Positions 9,268 to 21,500 of a DNA stretch of 64,000 bases are shown one piece after another. A model generated the notes under the pieces. The model made no database searches. It was given only the letters and a program-made list of their open reading frames with translations, and was not told where the DNA came from. The translations under genes were made by a program, and so were the position numbers. This DNA is from Sycon ciliatum (taxonomy: Eukaryota; Porifera; Calcarea; Leucosolenida; Sycettidae). The stretch's first letter is position 1. Every line of letters begins with the position of its first letter. The stretch lies in assembly GCF_964019385.1 (NCBI RefSeq), contig NC_088644.1:15075031-15139030 (forward strand), written 5' to 3'.

Positions 9268-10157
9268 CTATAGAAACAAAAGGAAATAGGCGCTCTAAGC
9301 AAGTTTTACAATTCAAAAATGTGCCGCTTGCTCAAGAACACCTGGCTGGTCAAAAAATAGAATTCCACAGGCTGTCCCCTTCCATCAAAAAGGGAAGTTT
9401 CTGGAGATATTTTTAAAGTCGTCAGTGATGAGAGAAGGGAGAGAGAGAAAGGTAGTGGCAAAAATGTGAGGGAAAGGGCAAAGCTGATGAGGCGGTTGGT
9501 ACCGAGGCCGAGCTGTGGACTGGGACCGGAGACCATGAGATGATGTTTGAGCGAAACCTGGTTCACTAGGTGAGAGGAGAGATATGGCAGCTATCACTGA
9601 ATGATTTGTCTTCTTTGTCTTTCAAGCTCTTTCTGTTTTGTCTGCTGTATCTGGCCCGTAGCAGCCCCATTTTGGTTGGTCCGGCAAGATCCGACTTCGA
9701 TACCCCCCCCCCCCCCCCCCTGAGCACATACTCATACATATGCCGGTACATGTACAAAATGTACATGATTGTATGTGTATGTACATGGACATATGTGTGA
9801 TCGTGACCATGCAGAGTGAAATAGGGCGAGAAAAGGAAGGACGTTCTGCGTGAGTCAGGAAAAAGGGCATCAGCATGTTGTGTGCGTCCAAGCAGAACTT
9901 GTTGAAGCATAGCAACAGTATCTAAGTGCATGTGATAAAAGAAACAAAATGTGCCTTTGGAGGAGGAGAAAGGATATTGCAATGGAATATCTTTGGTACA
10001 ACCCTATCTAGAAAGAATTGGAGGAAGAAAAGAATCAATACATTTCAGGAAGCACAGTGTAGAAACATTCACGGGCATGACTGTCCACATGACCTTCAGC
10101 AGGGACATACTCCTGATGACATGTAGGTCTACTACCGGCGCTACTATGTGCTACCTA

Positions 10158-10471
10158 CCGTATTATCTCTAATATAAGCACAGTCTCCAATAATAGCACG
10201 TCTCCAATAATAGAACACCTTGGAGCGGCATTCAAAAAATAAAGTGCTCAGTCTCCATTATAAGCACACTGTGTAAATTCATTATCTGTACCGGCGAAAA
10301 AAAACCCTGAAATGTGTGCGTCATACATGAATTTGGCATGGCAACATGCCTCTGAAATGAGGTTGAAATAATAATGGAACAGTCTCCAATAAATGAACGT
10401 CTCCATTAATAGCACGGGGCGGAGGTACATTGAAAAAATAAAGGACTGTGCTTATATTAGAGATAATACGG
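10158..10471. mobile_element. TA-flanked MITE (mariner/Tc1 type)
   Basis: It is bounded by TA (10156-10157 and 10472-10473), with terminal inverted repeats beginning CCGTATTATCTCTAATATAA. Inside are repeated CAGTCTCCAATAATAGCACG-like blocks in both directions. The ends resemble those of the larger TA-flanked element at 43671-45265. Confidence 0.8.
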
Positions 10472-11386
10472 TATACTACTTATTGCACACATCATCATCA
10501 TGGGTGGACATCCCGAGCTGCTCACATGTGTGAGCTCCCACCTTTTTTTTTTTTTGGCCGAATATTTGTCCGGCAGCTGCCGGACCTACAGGACCGCCTG
10601 CTACGGCCCTGTGGATTCTCCTACTTGTTTCTCTTTTCTTTATGCTGGTGTAGTTTCGTTCGAGTCTAAAATATTATTATTGTGATGTGATGTTGAACTT
10701 GCACTGTAGCCTTGATGTTCTATTGATTATGGTGCCGCTATGGTTGTTTAGTTTGGAGCACTGGCTCTGTTTTGTTTTATTTTTCTTGTTTGCCTGATTT
10801 ACAATGCTACCTTTTGGCTTGTTGGTGGTCCCCGTGTGCATGTTTGTTTCAGTTGGACAGTTTTGTTTTGCCTGTCATGCAATACTGTTAAATGTTTCTG
10901 CTGACTTGATTCCTTCTTGCCCGATATAGTTATTTTTCTTTCGCTTTTGTTGTGCATGTGGAATGCGGTGTGTGTGTGGGGGGGGGGGGAGTGTAGGTGG
11001 AGAGGGGAAGTGCATGACTACATAGCGTTGTTCACTATGATGACATTGCCTAATTTGTCTCCAGCTAGTCAGTGCATGTGGATACTAGCATGTGTAAGAT
11101 TGTAGGAAAATGTTCGCTCGTTCGTCCTTTTTCGTGTAGTTTTAAACTTAGTTATTTCCATGTGTAAGTTTGTTGCCCAACTTGTTGATGATAAGACGAA
11201 AAGACAATAGAAAAGTATTCTCTGTGTTCCTGCATCCTTAGGCTTTTTTTTTAGATGAAAACACGCAAAGAAAGGAGATACTGAAATGAGCCATACTCTG
11301 CCAACCTCTTAGTATATTCAATTGTTGCAAGGAATCTATTTCAAGTAGTTTTTTAGTGAAGGATAATTAAAGCTGAGTATACCTAC

Positions 11387-11668
11387 TTATACAATCGTTC
11401 TGGACAATCCAGTCACTGCCGTCTGATTCAAATTTGATTCTCTGAGCCCAGGTCGTTCCATTATCTGTTGTAAAACCATAGCCAGAATTGCATTTGAATC
11501 TGGAAGTAGCAACACACTTTTGCTTGGCATTGTTGAAATAGAATCTGTTTTCCCTGTTTGACAGCACGGATGTGTTACTGGGAACAGTGTTTATGAGCGG
11601 AAAGGCCCCAGTTTCACATTGCTCCTGGAAGGTCATCTTTGTATTGCCACTGCAGTACTGATGATCTG
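11387..11668 (-). CDS. Cysteine-bearing exon, divergent extracellular module (94 codons)
   Basis: A 282-bp exon with a phase 1 acceptor (CCAG, ending at 11669) and a phase 1 donor (GTAGGT from 11386 down), matching the phase of the Sushi exons on this strand. The product has five cysteines and two potential N-glycosylation sites (Asn-Thr-Ser, Asn-Gly-Thr). A Phe-Lys-Cys-Asn-Ser-Gly-Tyr-Gly segment resembles the post-C2 region of a Sushi module, and a Trp precedes the last Cys. The first half is unlike a normal Sushi. It may be an elongated Sushi variant or a different domain. It is probably an exon of the same gene. Confidence 0.65.
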
Positions 11669-11840
11669 CTGGTAATCGATCAGAAAACAGCGAAGAAGAA
11701 CACAAAACAGGGATCAAGTTCACACTGCTTAGCATAACCTGGGTTGAGAAAATGATTTTAATCAGTGAACAACATCCGGATCCGTACAAGGCTTCTACTA
11801 TTATTCTATCTTATCCATGACACAGTCAAGCTATATCCAC

Positions 11841-12036
11841 CTTGGTATCTGTGGACATTTTGTCCATTCACCCACTGATATTTGAAAACCAATTTGTGTC
11901 GAGATGAATTGCTCAACAGCAGCTGTAGGAGAAAGAACGACAAAACTAGCTACAAAACCAGGATTCCCCTCATTTACAACAATCTGAATAGTATTATTGC
12001 CATTGTCAGTTGGTACTAAGTTTGAACACAGGCATT
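11841..12036 (-). CDS. Possible upstream exon with unknown extracellular domain
   Basis: An open minus-strand stretch begins after a CCACCAG acceptor and starts Cys-Leu-Cys. It runs through a hydrophobic beta-rich segment (Val-Ala-Ser-Phe-Val-Val-Leu) to Trp-Thr-Lys-Cys-Pro. A GT donor at 11840-11839 is followed soon by a stop. That donor gives phase 2, which does not match the phase 1 start of the next exon, so either the donor is wrong or another exon intervenes. A further Cys-rich stretch lies upstream (12120-12180). I do not recognise the domain. Confidence 0.35.
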
Positions 12037-12566
12037 CTGGTGGCGGCATGTGACGTCCAACTTAATGAATGGAGCAGAGCCACGTTCTCTGCGCAGTGCA
12101 GTGTTCTATAGAGGCAGGGTCTGTTACATAAACAAGGGCAGATTGTTTCATTAGCCACAACTGTGGATCCAGAACACTGCCTCTTCATGGCCTACAGCAC
12201 AACAATCAGGCAAAATATCACTTCTCCCAGTAACTGACCCACAAGCTACTAGTAGTTGAGATGACCTATTTCTGGCTACTCCATGGCATTACATAGTCAT
12301 TGAAATATGCGGGCACAAAGCAATTTTTGTACAGCCCTGGGCAGAGAAATCCAACATAATGAATATAGAAGTGCTGAGGGGGATGTGGCGATGACATGAT
12401 TGACATCACAATCACCACTCCGCTCGCTTGAGCGTGGCACCATGTTATTCATGAGGTCAGATTTCGCTGGCCAGAATTGTAACCTTTCTAGTTCAGGATA
12501 CATCGCTACAATAGAAAGGGACGAGATGTTGAATGATGATAACGGTCTACCAATGGACCGTATGCG

Positions 12567-13300
12567 TGTTAAAACAAAATGGCGTCACGATTTATTGAAA
12601 GTGGTATAGTTGGTGGAACGAGTGTTCAAACCCATTTGAACTTCATACTGTTCGTCTTCTTTTTGACATGCTCTCTTTCCATCGTCCTTAGCTTTTGTTT
12701 GTTGAGAGCTGTTTTGGCTTTCTCCTAAACCTCTGGGGGATGCCAAGTGATGGTTTTGAGAGGCTGGTGATGGCTGTGAGCGAGAGTTTGCCGATCGGCG
12801 TCGTCCTCGCTATAGCGATGAAAATACTAGTTACTGCGCACCTGGCACATATCACAACACGTCGGAGCGTCCAGGAGCAAAGGAATCTTGGGTTTTCACT
12901 GGAATCTAGTTCCTCCAGCATCGTGTAGCCCACCGTCGGTGAATGGCGGTCCAGAAAGGTCGAACCTGGTCTTCTGCAGCATCTCGCAGTCCTGCGAGGC
13001 ACACTGAATACGCCTGTCATGTATTCTACAAATAAAAATCACGAAGTTGTGGACTTTACAGTGATGAGTCTATCCTGTATGCTGCAAAAGACGCAGGAAA
13101 TGTGACTGGTGTCCGTACACTGGACGCCAATATCATCCCAGTCTTCTCCTGCAGGATCTGTTTGACATTGACATACCGGTATGCAGTGGGTCGACATTGG
13201 CCTGGTTTGGCAGCTATCTGCCTGGGTGGATGTAGCAGGTTTGCATTGGCGCGTCGTCCAGTCCGACATATTCTTGTAACTGTGGAGTACCGGCAGGGTC
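12567..13300. repeat. Left arm of a long inverted repeat
   Basis: The reverse complement matches 16090 down to about 15350. The outer part (12567-13113 against 15596-16090) is almost identical. The inner part is clearly more diverged, with small indels. The minus strand at 12688-13020 encodes a 110-codon open frame that is nearly identical on the plus strand at 15637-15969. The middle part corresponds to a fragment of LINE reverse transcriptase. Confidence 0.85.
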
Positions 13301-14745
13301 TGAGAGGTTGCTCGTGCTGTGAACACATCTCTACTGCCTGTCTCGTCCTGGAAGTGCCGTCTCGCCGCTTCCTTGCTCTACAGTCACGCCGTTATTTCGC
13401 TTTGTTTCGTGGTGCAGCTCAAAACCTGCCCAAACAACTGTGAGCTCGCAACATGGTATGGACAAATTGCACCACTCATGCTGGTTAACTAAAACCGGGA
13501 TAGTCGAGTAAGCGAGTTCACTCCCTGGGCCATGGCAAGATCTGTTCAGCGCGGGCTATTCCAACCTCCAAGTGCATAGTCACCGATCGATCCATGCGAT
13601 GGTGGTTGACCTACAAAGAGCCAAGGTCTACGAGTACTACTATTGGATGCTGTCTACATGCAGTCAACAAAATCAAAGTACCTCAGTATGCCCCAGAACA
13701 GGGCATGTGCATCTATAGCATGACACAACAGGGGTTCTGGCGGCACCTGTCAAACAAGCAGTAGCGACTAGTGCCAGCTACCTATTGGAGGCTAGCCGCT
13801 ACAGTCTGTCACTGGAGATAATTATTATGTTCACTGTTTAGACTGAGCACAATCAATGATGCCCAATCAATCTGCCCAATGTGTGTTCTGTTCCACCTAA
13901 TTATAACGTCCCATCGCATCAACCCTACTACACGAACATGTCGTCACTCTAGCACGACTTGTGTTATTATTGTTTATTTTGATTCGCACGATAAATAGAG
14001 CACAATAAACGTTAACTTGACCGAAGGTTAAAGGCGACTGCAGATAGAGGAACACATCGAGGTACAGGTGCCGGCATCAATACAGTATCAGAGAGGTACG
14101 CAGAAAAAACTCTCGTAAGCCCAAGGGGAAGTGGTTGATGAGGGATGAATGCACTCTCCACGCTCGTCTACACTGTTCGTGGAAATGCACACATACATAC
14201 AATAATATACAACATAGCAATAGCATGCACAGAACCGAACAATTTCATGTTCACACATGCAAGCACAGACCTGAACATTAGTACCAAAAGCCGATACAGA
14301 CAATATCCCCATACACACAGACGCACACACACACAATGTCCCATGTATGCGCCCGTGGCGAGAAAAGCACGCAGATCTAAAAATGCACTGGATGTGAACC
14401 CACAGATTTTCTCTAATAGCAATGATAGCGAATCTGATTCTGAATGAAACACACACACAATACAATTATTGAATGCCCATCCGCAGATGATGGCAGGTCC
14501 TGAAAGAACAGGCAGTGTTCCAGTGATGGGGAACAGAACTTCGAGTGGCGAGTGAGGTATACACACACACGTGCGTGCGCGGGCACACACCAAAGTATGA
14601 AGAAATAGAATCGACATCGTAGTATTCATTGGTTGGGGAATGGAAAGGAAAATAAAACATTGCTGTAGGTTATTGTTGTAAGGACACTGGGAGCACAACA
14701 GAAAGGTAAGCAACTTGCTTTGAAGCAAAGAAAGTTATTATTCCA
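13301..14745. other. Spacer of the inverted repeat, no gene recognised
   Basis: No coding signal is seen. A CA-rich stretch (about 14310-14340 and 14560-14590) accounts for the Cys/Val-rich open frames on the minus strand here. Confidence 0.5.
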
Positions 14746-14749
14746 CGGA

Positions 14750-15490
14750 TCTCAGAAGGAAGGAACGTTCCAGAATGCTGCACTGGCAACAGGCGGCCTG
14801 CATGTGCGCGGCCCCTGCAGTCGGTCCAGCTGCCGGCCTTGCAGTGCTGAAAAGAATGTGCAGTACAGCATGTCACATAGTATCGCAGCCTGGACAAATA
14901 GACGCTGGGAAGTCCTAGTTATGTGCTCACCTACACCACGATGCACCAATCTTCTGAGCTACTTTGGCAACAATTTTGTCCACTTGAGACTCCCATGGGC
15001 TGAGCCAGTTGTTGAGGGCTGCATCAAGGTGGACGGCAATGACCGCTGATGGCAAGGCAATCCATGACACACAGTCACTAGGGCATCGTCAACATGGCGC
15101 TGAGGCTGGATGAATAAAATCAACCTTTAGGCTGCCGCGGGATTGACAACGAGGCCGCTGTCTCGAAGCTAGTCAGTCAGCCTGGTCACCGCCATTGACG
15201 AACCAGTCGCCACCGCCAGCAGTGGCGGTAGGTTGTGACAAGTATGGTGCAATATTGTCAGCAAATTCAGTACTCAGGATAAGATGAGTGACAAAGGGAA
15301 CGTTGTGTTTGATAATATTGAAGTGAACAGGGATGATCACAAACCCTGCGCGTACTCCACCGTGAGTTACAAGAAAATTCCGGACTGGACGACGAGCAAA
15401 CACCAACCTGCTACATCCAAACAGGCAGATACTATAACGATAGCTGCCAAACCAGGTCAATGCCGACCTACTGCATAATGTCAATGTCAA
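14750..15490 (-). pseudogene. Decayed LINE reverse transcriptase
   Basis: In shifting minus frames the order of a CR1/Jockey-like reverse transcriptase is seen: Ala-Leu-Thr-Trp-Phe-Gly-Ser-Tyr, then FADN in place of the catalytic FADD, then Leu-Arg-Asp-Ser-Gly-Leu-Val-Val-Asn-Pro. Further on come a Leu-Ser-Pro-Trp-Glu-Ser segment followed by Lys-Ile-Gly-Ala-Leu-Trp, and Arg-Arg-Leu-Phe-Val-Gln-Ala. Stops and frameshifts are frequent. The third catalytic residue is Asn, so it is inactive. Its upstream part overlaps the right arm of the inverted repeat, and an inverted fragment of the same region is in the left arm. Confidence 0.7.
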
Positions 15491-16090
15491 ACAGATCCTG
15501 CAGGAGAAGACTGGGGTGTTGGCGTCCAGTCACTGAGTGTACAGACACCAGTCACATTTCCTGCGTCTTTTGCAGCATACAGGATAGACTCATCACTGTA
15601 AAGTCCACAACTTCGTGATTTTTATTTGTAGAATACATGACAGGCGTATTCAGTGTGCCTCGCAGGACTGCGAGATGCTGCAGAAGACCAGGTTCGACCT
15701 TTCTGGACCGCCATTCACCGACGGTGGGCTACACGATGCTGGAGGAACTAGATTCCAGTGAAAACCCAAGATTCCTTTGCTCCTGGACGCTCCGACGTGT
15801 TGTGATATGTGCCAGGTGCGCAGTAACTAGTATTTTCATCGCTATAGCGAGGACGACGCCGATCGGCAAACTCTCGCTCACAGCCATCACCAGCCTCTCA
15901 AAGCCATCACTTGGCATCCCCCAGAGGTATAGGAGAAAGCCAAAACAGCTCTCAACAAATAAAAGCTAAGGACGATGGAAAGGGAGCATGTCAAAAAGAA
16001 GACGAACAGTATGAAGTTCAAATGGGTTTGAACACTCGTTCCACCAACTATACCACTTTCAATAAATCGTGACGCCATTTTGTTTTAACA
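15350..16090. repeat. Right arm of the long inverted repeat
   Basis: Inverted copy of 12567-13300. The outer 495 bp are near identical to the left arm, including the 110-codon frame at 15637-15969 (one Phe/Tyr difference near its end). The frame starts with MTGVFSVPRR and is Arg/Ser-rich. Nothing identifies its function. Confidence 0.85.
15637..15969 (+). other. 110-codon open frame conserved in both inverted arms
   Basis: The same frame is present in the left arm at 12688-13020 on the minus strand. Conservation reflects the recent duplication or conversion of the arms and is not by itself evidence of coding function. A Cys pair (Ile-Cys-Ala-Arg-Cys) is present but no known zinc finger pattern is complete. 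Confidence 0.2.
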
Positions 16091-16526
16091 TGAATATCGC
16101 GGATTAGCTGTGCTGTTGCAGTAGATAGTCCTGGCTATAAAACTATCTCGACTTCCCACTGCAACAACACAACCACTATTAGACGTCTGAGCAAGGCTGC
16201 AGTTGTACTCCTTCCCCTCCCCCCCCCCCCCCCCCCGGAAAAACATATGGAGGTACGCGACATGTATTTCTATCAATCCCGAGGTATTTTCGTCAGAGTG
16301 CACTGGTGTTTACTACTTTGCCCTAAGCTAACCCTCTGTTTCGTGGTTATGCTGTATCCGTCTCTTTTATACATGCTACCTTCTTCCTAACTTTCTGTAC
16401 GGCGCCACTGCTTGGCATTCCCTGCTTAGTAAATCTGCTGTACAGCCACTAGAAATACATAATAAACGTGTGTTGAAAATTGTTTTTCGTAAACCCTCTC
16501 TATTCCTCTCTACTGATCTATATGTA

Positions 16527-18374
16527 GGACTCAGTATAGAGTCCATGCACTATATGATGTCCAGCACCCTATATAGTCCATTGGTCCAAAATCCACTATA
16601 CAGAGTCCAGGAGTCCACTCAGTTTTGATCAGCTTCATCCTGCCGCGCAATCCCCTATAAGGAGTACACTTTTTCTACAAGTCCCCTATTCACGGTCCAG
16701 GAGTCCAGTTTATCCAGTCACGCCGTCCTGTGTGTTGTGCCCGAAAGAGAACACATTTTCAGTTTTACTTGCCTCGTGGCAGCATTCCTTTCTTCACTTC
16801 AGCCATGGCTGCCAATTCTGCTGTGCAGTTGCTGACAGTAATCTGTCTCGAGCTAACCAAGGAGGGTAAGGAGACGTTCAAAATCAAATCTGGAAAGCGT
16901 CTTGTGGTTCTCTGAAGACGTTTCATTAGTACGCGGGATGAAAGCAGAAATTGCAGAACGAGAAAAGTTCAGCACAGTTCAAATCTGACGAGTCAGGTAC
17001 ACTGACGCTCTCTTTCGTTCGACGCCACAAGGATCCCCTGTTTGGCTGGCCATTGCTGCCAGTAAGACGTTTGAACGGTTTCATCAGAGCGAGGGATGAA
17101 AGCAGAAAGCGGAGAAAGAGAAAAGTTCAGCACAGTTGCAATCTGACGAGTCAGATACACTGACACTCTCTTTCGTTCGACGCCACAAGGATACCCCTGT
17201 TTGACTGGACAAGAGCTGCCTGTACCACCGTGTCAAAAGGCTGTCCAACTACATGGCAGGACGATGACTGAGGTAAGGAAGCTTTTACTCGTTTCGATTG
17301 GTCTGCTGTTCTGTCGTTATGCTTGAATTTTTTTCCATTTTCAAGGAGCGTATCGCGTTTGTTTGATGTTGCTTGAATGAATGCCCTAAAAGTAATCAAC
17401 CACTTCGTAATAGTCCTCAAGGACTGCAAGGACTTTGCATCAATCGTATATGATCGTCTAGCTATCATCAATTATTATTTTATTTCATGAGAAATGTATT
17501 TTTATCCCTGTGATAATTATGTGAACTCCACGACACTCTTCCTGTAGTATGATGACAAATACAATGGGATCCACAAACGCAGTGCCAGTGTACTAGTAGT
17601 AGTAGGACTAGGAGGATTGCTTGTGTGCCAATGACAAGAAAAAGCTTCTCAAGCTAATACTCGTATTCCCTGAAGTAACCGTTTTGATGTCACGAAAATG
17701 ACATTGTGTCAGTGAAACTGCCTCGTGACAACAAATCATTGCATTTCCATCTTGGGGAAGACTGACTGACAGCAACGCTGTACAGATTGTTCAAATTATC
17801 TCATTTCAATTTAGTTGCAGTGAAGTGAAACACTGTGTACACTACATGTATGTTGGTGTGTCTGTGTGTCTTGAGTGTGCACAAACGATCTTATTCCTCG
17901 TATTACTAATAGATTGTTGTCCCCACCATCACCTGTTCACAGGTCTTTGAGTGGATTGATTTTCATTGAGCATCACATTCGTTGAGAACTTGGTAGTTGT
18001 GTGCTCCCATGCATCATTACGGTAATAAGCGTATCCTTGTGCTATCTATTTGTTGCAGGTGTGCTGATCTTCAGAAGCTTGCGGAACTGAGTGCTGCTGA
18101 ACATTTGCATGGCCATGAGCGATGGTGAAGCTTGCTATTGCACTCTCAGCATGTGCTAGTATTATGCTGACCACTGCACTATGTTACTCTCTTACACTAC
18201 TACGTGTATGTAAACGTGCGTGTACCCGTCCCCGTACGCATTCGTTTCGTATAATTATTTGTTATCCCTCTTGACTTTACATGTAAATGGGTGGACGTTT
18301 GCATGGCTGTTGGAGTTGCGTGTGTATTGTGTCTCTACTCTTTTCTTGGTGTTTTCTTGGCGTTGTATAAGTTT

Positions 18375-18405
<31 letters not shown>

Positions 18406-19048
18406 CGCACAATAATTTGAAAACAAATAATTAATCCTGGGCTCTCCATTATTCTCTTTCGATTCTTGGTTTTTTTTCTAGGTATTTTCTTGGCGTTGTG
18501 TGGGTGTGTGCATGTGTGTGTGCGTGCACAATAATTTGGCAACACTACATGATTGAGATATTGTAATTTGCAGCGTCTGCGAAGAGACCACTTGATTTGA
18601 GGATGGTGTTTGTAGGGTTTTTCATGTAATGAAGTGGCTGCAGTGGCGCCTCAATACATATTTTTTTATCTTGAGAAGTGAATGATGTGAAGGATTAAAG
18701 GGAGAGGCCGTTTTCTGGTTAATATTCACTGCTTACAGCAGATCCTATGTCTATTTTCGAACTCGATAGGGGATGCCTAATTGGCTGGACTTTATACAGG
18801 GGGTGTTGTCCACATAAAGACTCTTTATAGTTGATTTCAAAGTTTGGACTCTGTACAGTTGATTTTGGACCAATGGACTCTATATAGGGGTGAAGCCAAT
18901 TGGCTGGACTCTATACAGGGAGTGATGTCCATCGAAACTTTGAGCTCACAGTTGATTCCAAGTTTGGACTCTGTACAGTGGATTTTGGACCAATGGACTC
19001 TATATAGGGCTTGGACATCATATAGGGGCTGGACGCTCTACTGAGTCC
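16527..19048. mobile_element. 2.5-kb element with inverted ends made of iterated sequence
   Basis: The left end (16527-16610) and right end (18963-19048) are inverted copies rich in GGACTCTGTACAG- and CCAATGGACTCTATATAG-type motifs. The same motifs are repeated in tandem just inside the right end (18770-18960). The interior has a tandem pair of about 140-bp units (16912-17050 and 17061-17206), a GT/GC microsatellite (18376-18410) and a local duplication around it (18345-18425 and 18482-18545). No transposase is recognised, so it is probably non-autonomous. A 61-codon frame at 16730-16915 has no known motif. Confidence 0.6.
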
Positions 19049-19128
19049 AACATATATAGTTTGGCCTCCACCAGCCCCATCTCTATCCTGTCGCAGAGGC
19101 AGTCATGCGTTCTGGTCCATCGTATTAA

Positions 19129-19978
19129 AGGGGAAGTTAAGGCAAAAATTAAAATTTCACCAGTTGTAGTCTTCGGGGTGCTGAGTCGAATGGTCTTGGT
19201 CCGAGGAAGCTGAGACACTCCCTTCCTACTTGAATCCCAATCGAACTCACGCACTTCCACCGAAACTGGGTGACTGCGCCCTACTAGATGGGGATTTGTA
19301 TGCAAAATGTCACTAAAAGCGCCATTTCGTTCTTATAAAAGCATGGATGACCGCGATTGGCCCATATGTTGTAGTCTTTTGGACGCTGAGTCGACTGGTT
19401 TTGGTCCGAAAAGGCTGCGATGCAGCGTTCCTCCTTTATTCCCAATCGAACATGGTTGAACAAGCGGTCACGTGCTCCTGCGTACGCCAGTCACCTGGTC
19501 ACCGTGCCTGCAGGGTACAACTTACTAGCCTGTTTGACCTTTTTTGGGTGCAGTCCTGTCACTCGAGTTGAACCTTGGTGTGAAAGTTGGCGCCTGCTGG
19601 CGTGGTGACCAGGTGATTTGGGCAACTAGGAGCACGTGACCGCTTCTTCAACCATGTTCGATTGGGAATAAAGGAGGAACGCTGCATCGCAGCCTTTTCG
19701 GACCAAAACCAGTCGACTCAGCGTCCAAAAGACTACAACATATGGGCCAATCGCGGTCATCCGTGCTTTTATAAGAACGAAATGGCGCTTTTAGTGACAT
19801 TTTGCATACAAATCCCCATCTAGTAGGGCGCAGTCACCCAGTTTCGGTGGAAGTGCGCGAGTTCGATTGGGATTCAAGTAGGAAGGGAGCGTCTCAGCTT
19901 TCTCGGACCAAGACCATTCGACTCAGCACCCCGAAGACTACAACTGGTGAAATTTTAATTTTTGCCTTAACTTCCCCT
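19129..19978. mobile_element. Palindromic MITE with TTAA target site, Kolobok-like ends
   Basis: Flanked by TTAA (19125-19128 and 19979-19982). The arms are about 375 bp, nearly identical when inverted, around a 100-bp centre. The ends begin AGGGGAAGTTAAGGC. A subterminal GTCGAATGGTCTTGGTCC stretch parallels TCGAATGGTGAAGGTCC in the THAP-bearing element at 22759-27861. Shared TTAA site, AGGGG ends and subterminal motif place both in one superfamily, probably Kolobok. Confidence 0.85.
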
Positions 19979-20183
19979 TTAAACTGAACATTGTCCCTGA
20001 ACATCACAGCAAATATAATTGGTTTACTTTCGCACGGGACACTCGCAATGGCATAGTACTTCCCAGAGCTTTGTCAACTATGTTTACCAAATCTCCTATC
20101 TTTTCTGCATATTCGTATTGGCTCAAGCTGCCCATCGAAATGAAGATAATATCCAATATTGGACAGTTCATAGACCATGTTAA

Positions 20184-21170
20184 CCCTTTACCGTTTTAGG
20201 TATTTGTACAGCATAAACTGACCGTCATTGTTCATGCCGTAACTTTTTTATTTTTCACTTTTATGATGTACAAAATGGGGTGATTCTGAAAGTAAAAACC
20301 CTCAGGAATGCGATGCAACAACTTTCAAGTCCAGAAAACGAACACAGATTTCACTATTTAGCACTAATAATTATTTGGATTTATTCCCGATCGGGCAAAC
20401 TGTTGCAATATGCAATAAATCAGATCCTTGCACTGGAGTGGCTCCCTCAGGTAAGTGGATACCAGGTTCGTTCTCTGGGTGGAATGCGGGAGTGTTACCA
20501 GTCACAGCGGTGTCAGCATTGTCCCAAGTATTGCAAATATCGACTAGTGCAGGTTGCACCGCTGGCTGTACATAGTACCTGTGCACCACGACCTCTACCG
20601 TGACGACGGCCTATTCCACGGCCGAATCCTCTCTCTCTGCCACGTCCCCTTCCACCATTAGTGGCACTCATCTCAGCGACACTGTCGTCGTCTGTGACAT
20701 CCATGTCACTCTCACTGGCGCTGCTTCACTCGCCATGTCATCGTCGCGGTCGTCGTCAGAATAAATATTTTCAACAGGATTGTCTGGCTCCACAAACTCA
20801 TCTTCGCTGGATGAGGCAGCGACAGAGTCGTCAGGAAGGGTCTCCAGAAGCGAAAGAGCTTGCTCCGCGTCCATGGCTTGCACAGCAGGGCAGACAGTCG
20901 TGAGGCCAGCTCAAGCAAAAGTCGAAATAATCTGCAGGCAATACCAAAAGTCGCAGGGTACGCACTTTTCCCAAAGCGCATTTTTCAAGTCGCGATTTTC
21001 GCGATTTTTTATATTGCATCACACAAAAAAATTGTCGGCATCCTCTGCGCGTACATCTTGGCTACCAGTAGGGAAAATCCCAGCTCTCTGCGGTCAACCA
21101 GTCCAGCGCTGTGCGCATAGAAGTCATCGACCGCGAGCGGTCGAAATTTGTACGTACAAACGGTAAAGGG
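20184..21170 (-). mobile_element. piggyBac-type element, deleted
   Basis: TTAA flanks it on both sides (20180-20183 and 21171-21174). The ends are inverted and begin CCCTTTACCGTTT, the CCC-start expected of piggyBac. It is 987 bp long, far shorter than an autonomous copy, and holds only the N-terminal part of a transposase. Confidence 0.85.
20371..20883 (-). pseudogene. piggyBac transposase N-terminal remnant
   Basis: Three overlapping minus frames together give a Leu-Leu-Glu-x-Leu-Pro-Asp-Asp start, an acidic Asp/Ser-rich region with an Asp-Asp-Asp-Arg-Asp-Asp-Asp run, and an Arg-Gly-Arg-rich linker. A Gly-Asn-Thr-Pro segment and a Leu-Pro-Glu-Gly-Ala-Thr-Pro segment follow. That order matches the start of piggyBac transposases. 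The catalytic DDD core is absent and at least two frameshifts are present, so it cannot transpose itself. Confidence 0.65.
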
Positions 21171-21300
21171 TTAAATGTCATGCCACGTTGTAGGCTCGCT
21201 CGCCTCTTTTGCTAACTTTTTTATTTTATTTAAATGTATCACATTGCACATACCCACAGAAGAAGGGGAGACAAAACAAAGACGAAACAAAAGAAACAAC

Positions 21301-21500
21301 NNNNNNNNNNNNNNNNNNNNNNNNNNNNNNNNNNNNNNNNNNNNNNNNNNNNNNNNNNNNNNNNNNNNNNNNNNNNNNNNNNNNNNNNNNNNNNNNNNNN
21401 NNNNNNNNNNNNNNNNNNNNNNNNNNNNNNNNNNNNNNNNNNNNNNNNNNNNNNNNNNNNNNNNNNNNNNNNNNNNNNNNNNNNNNNNNNNNNNNNNNNN
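21301..21500. other. Assembly gap (200 N)
   Basis: All bases are N. The round length suggests a placeholder gap. It hides the left arm of the palindromic element whose core is at 21520-21700. Confidence 0.99.
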
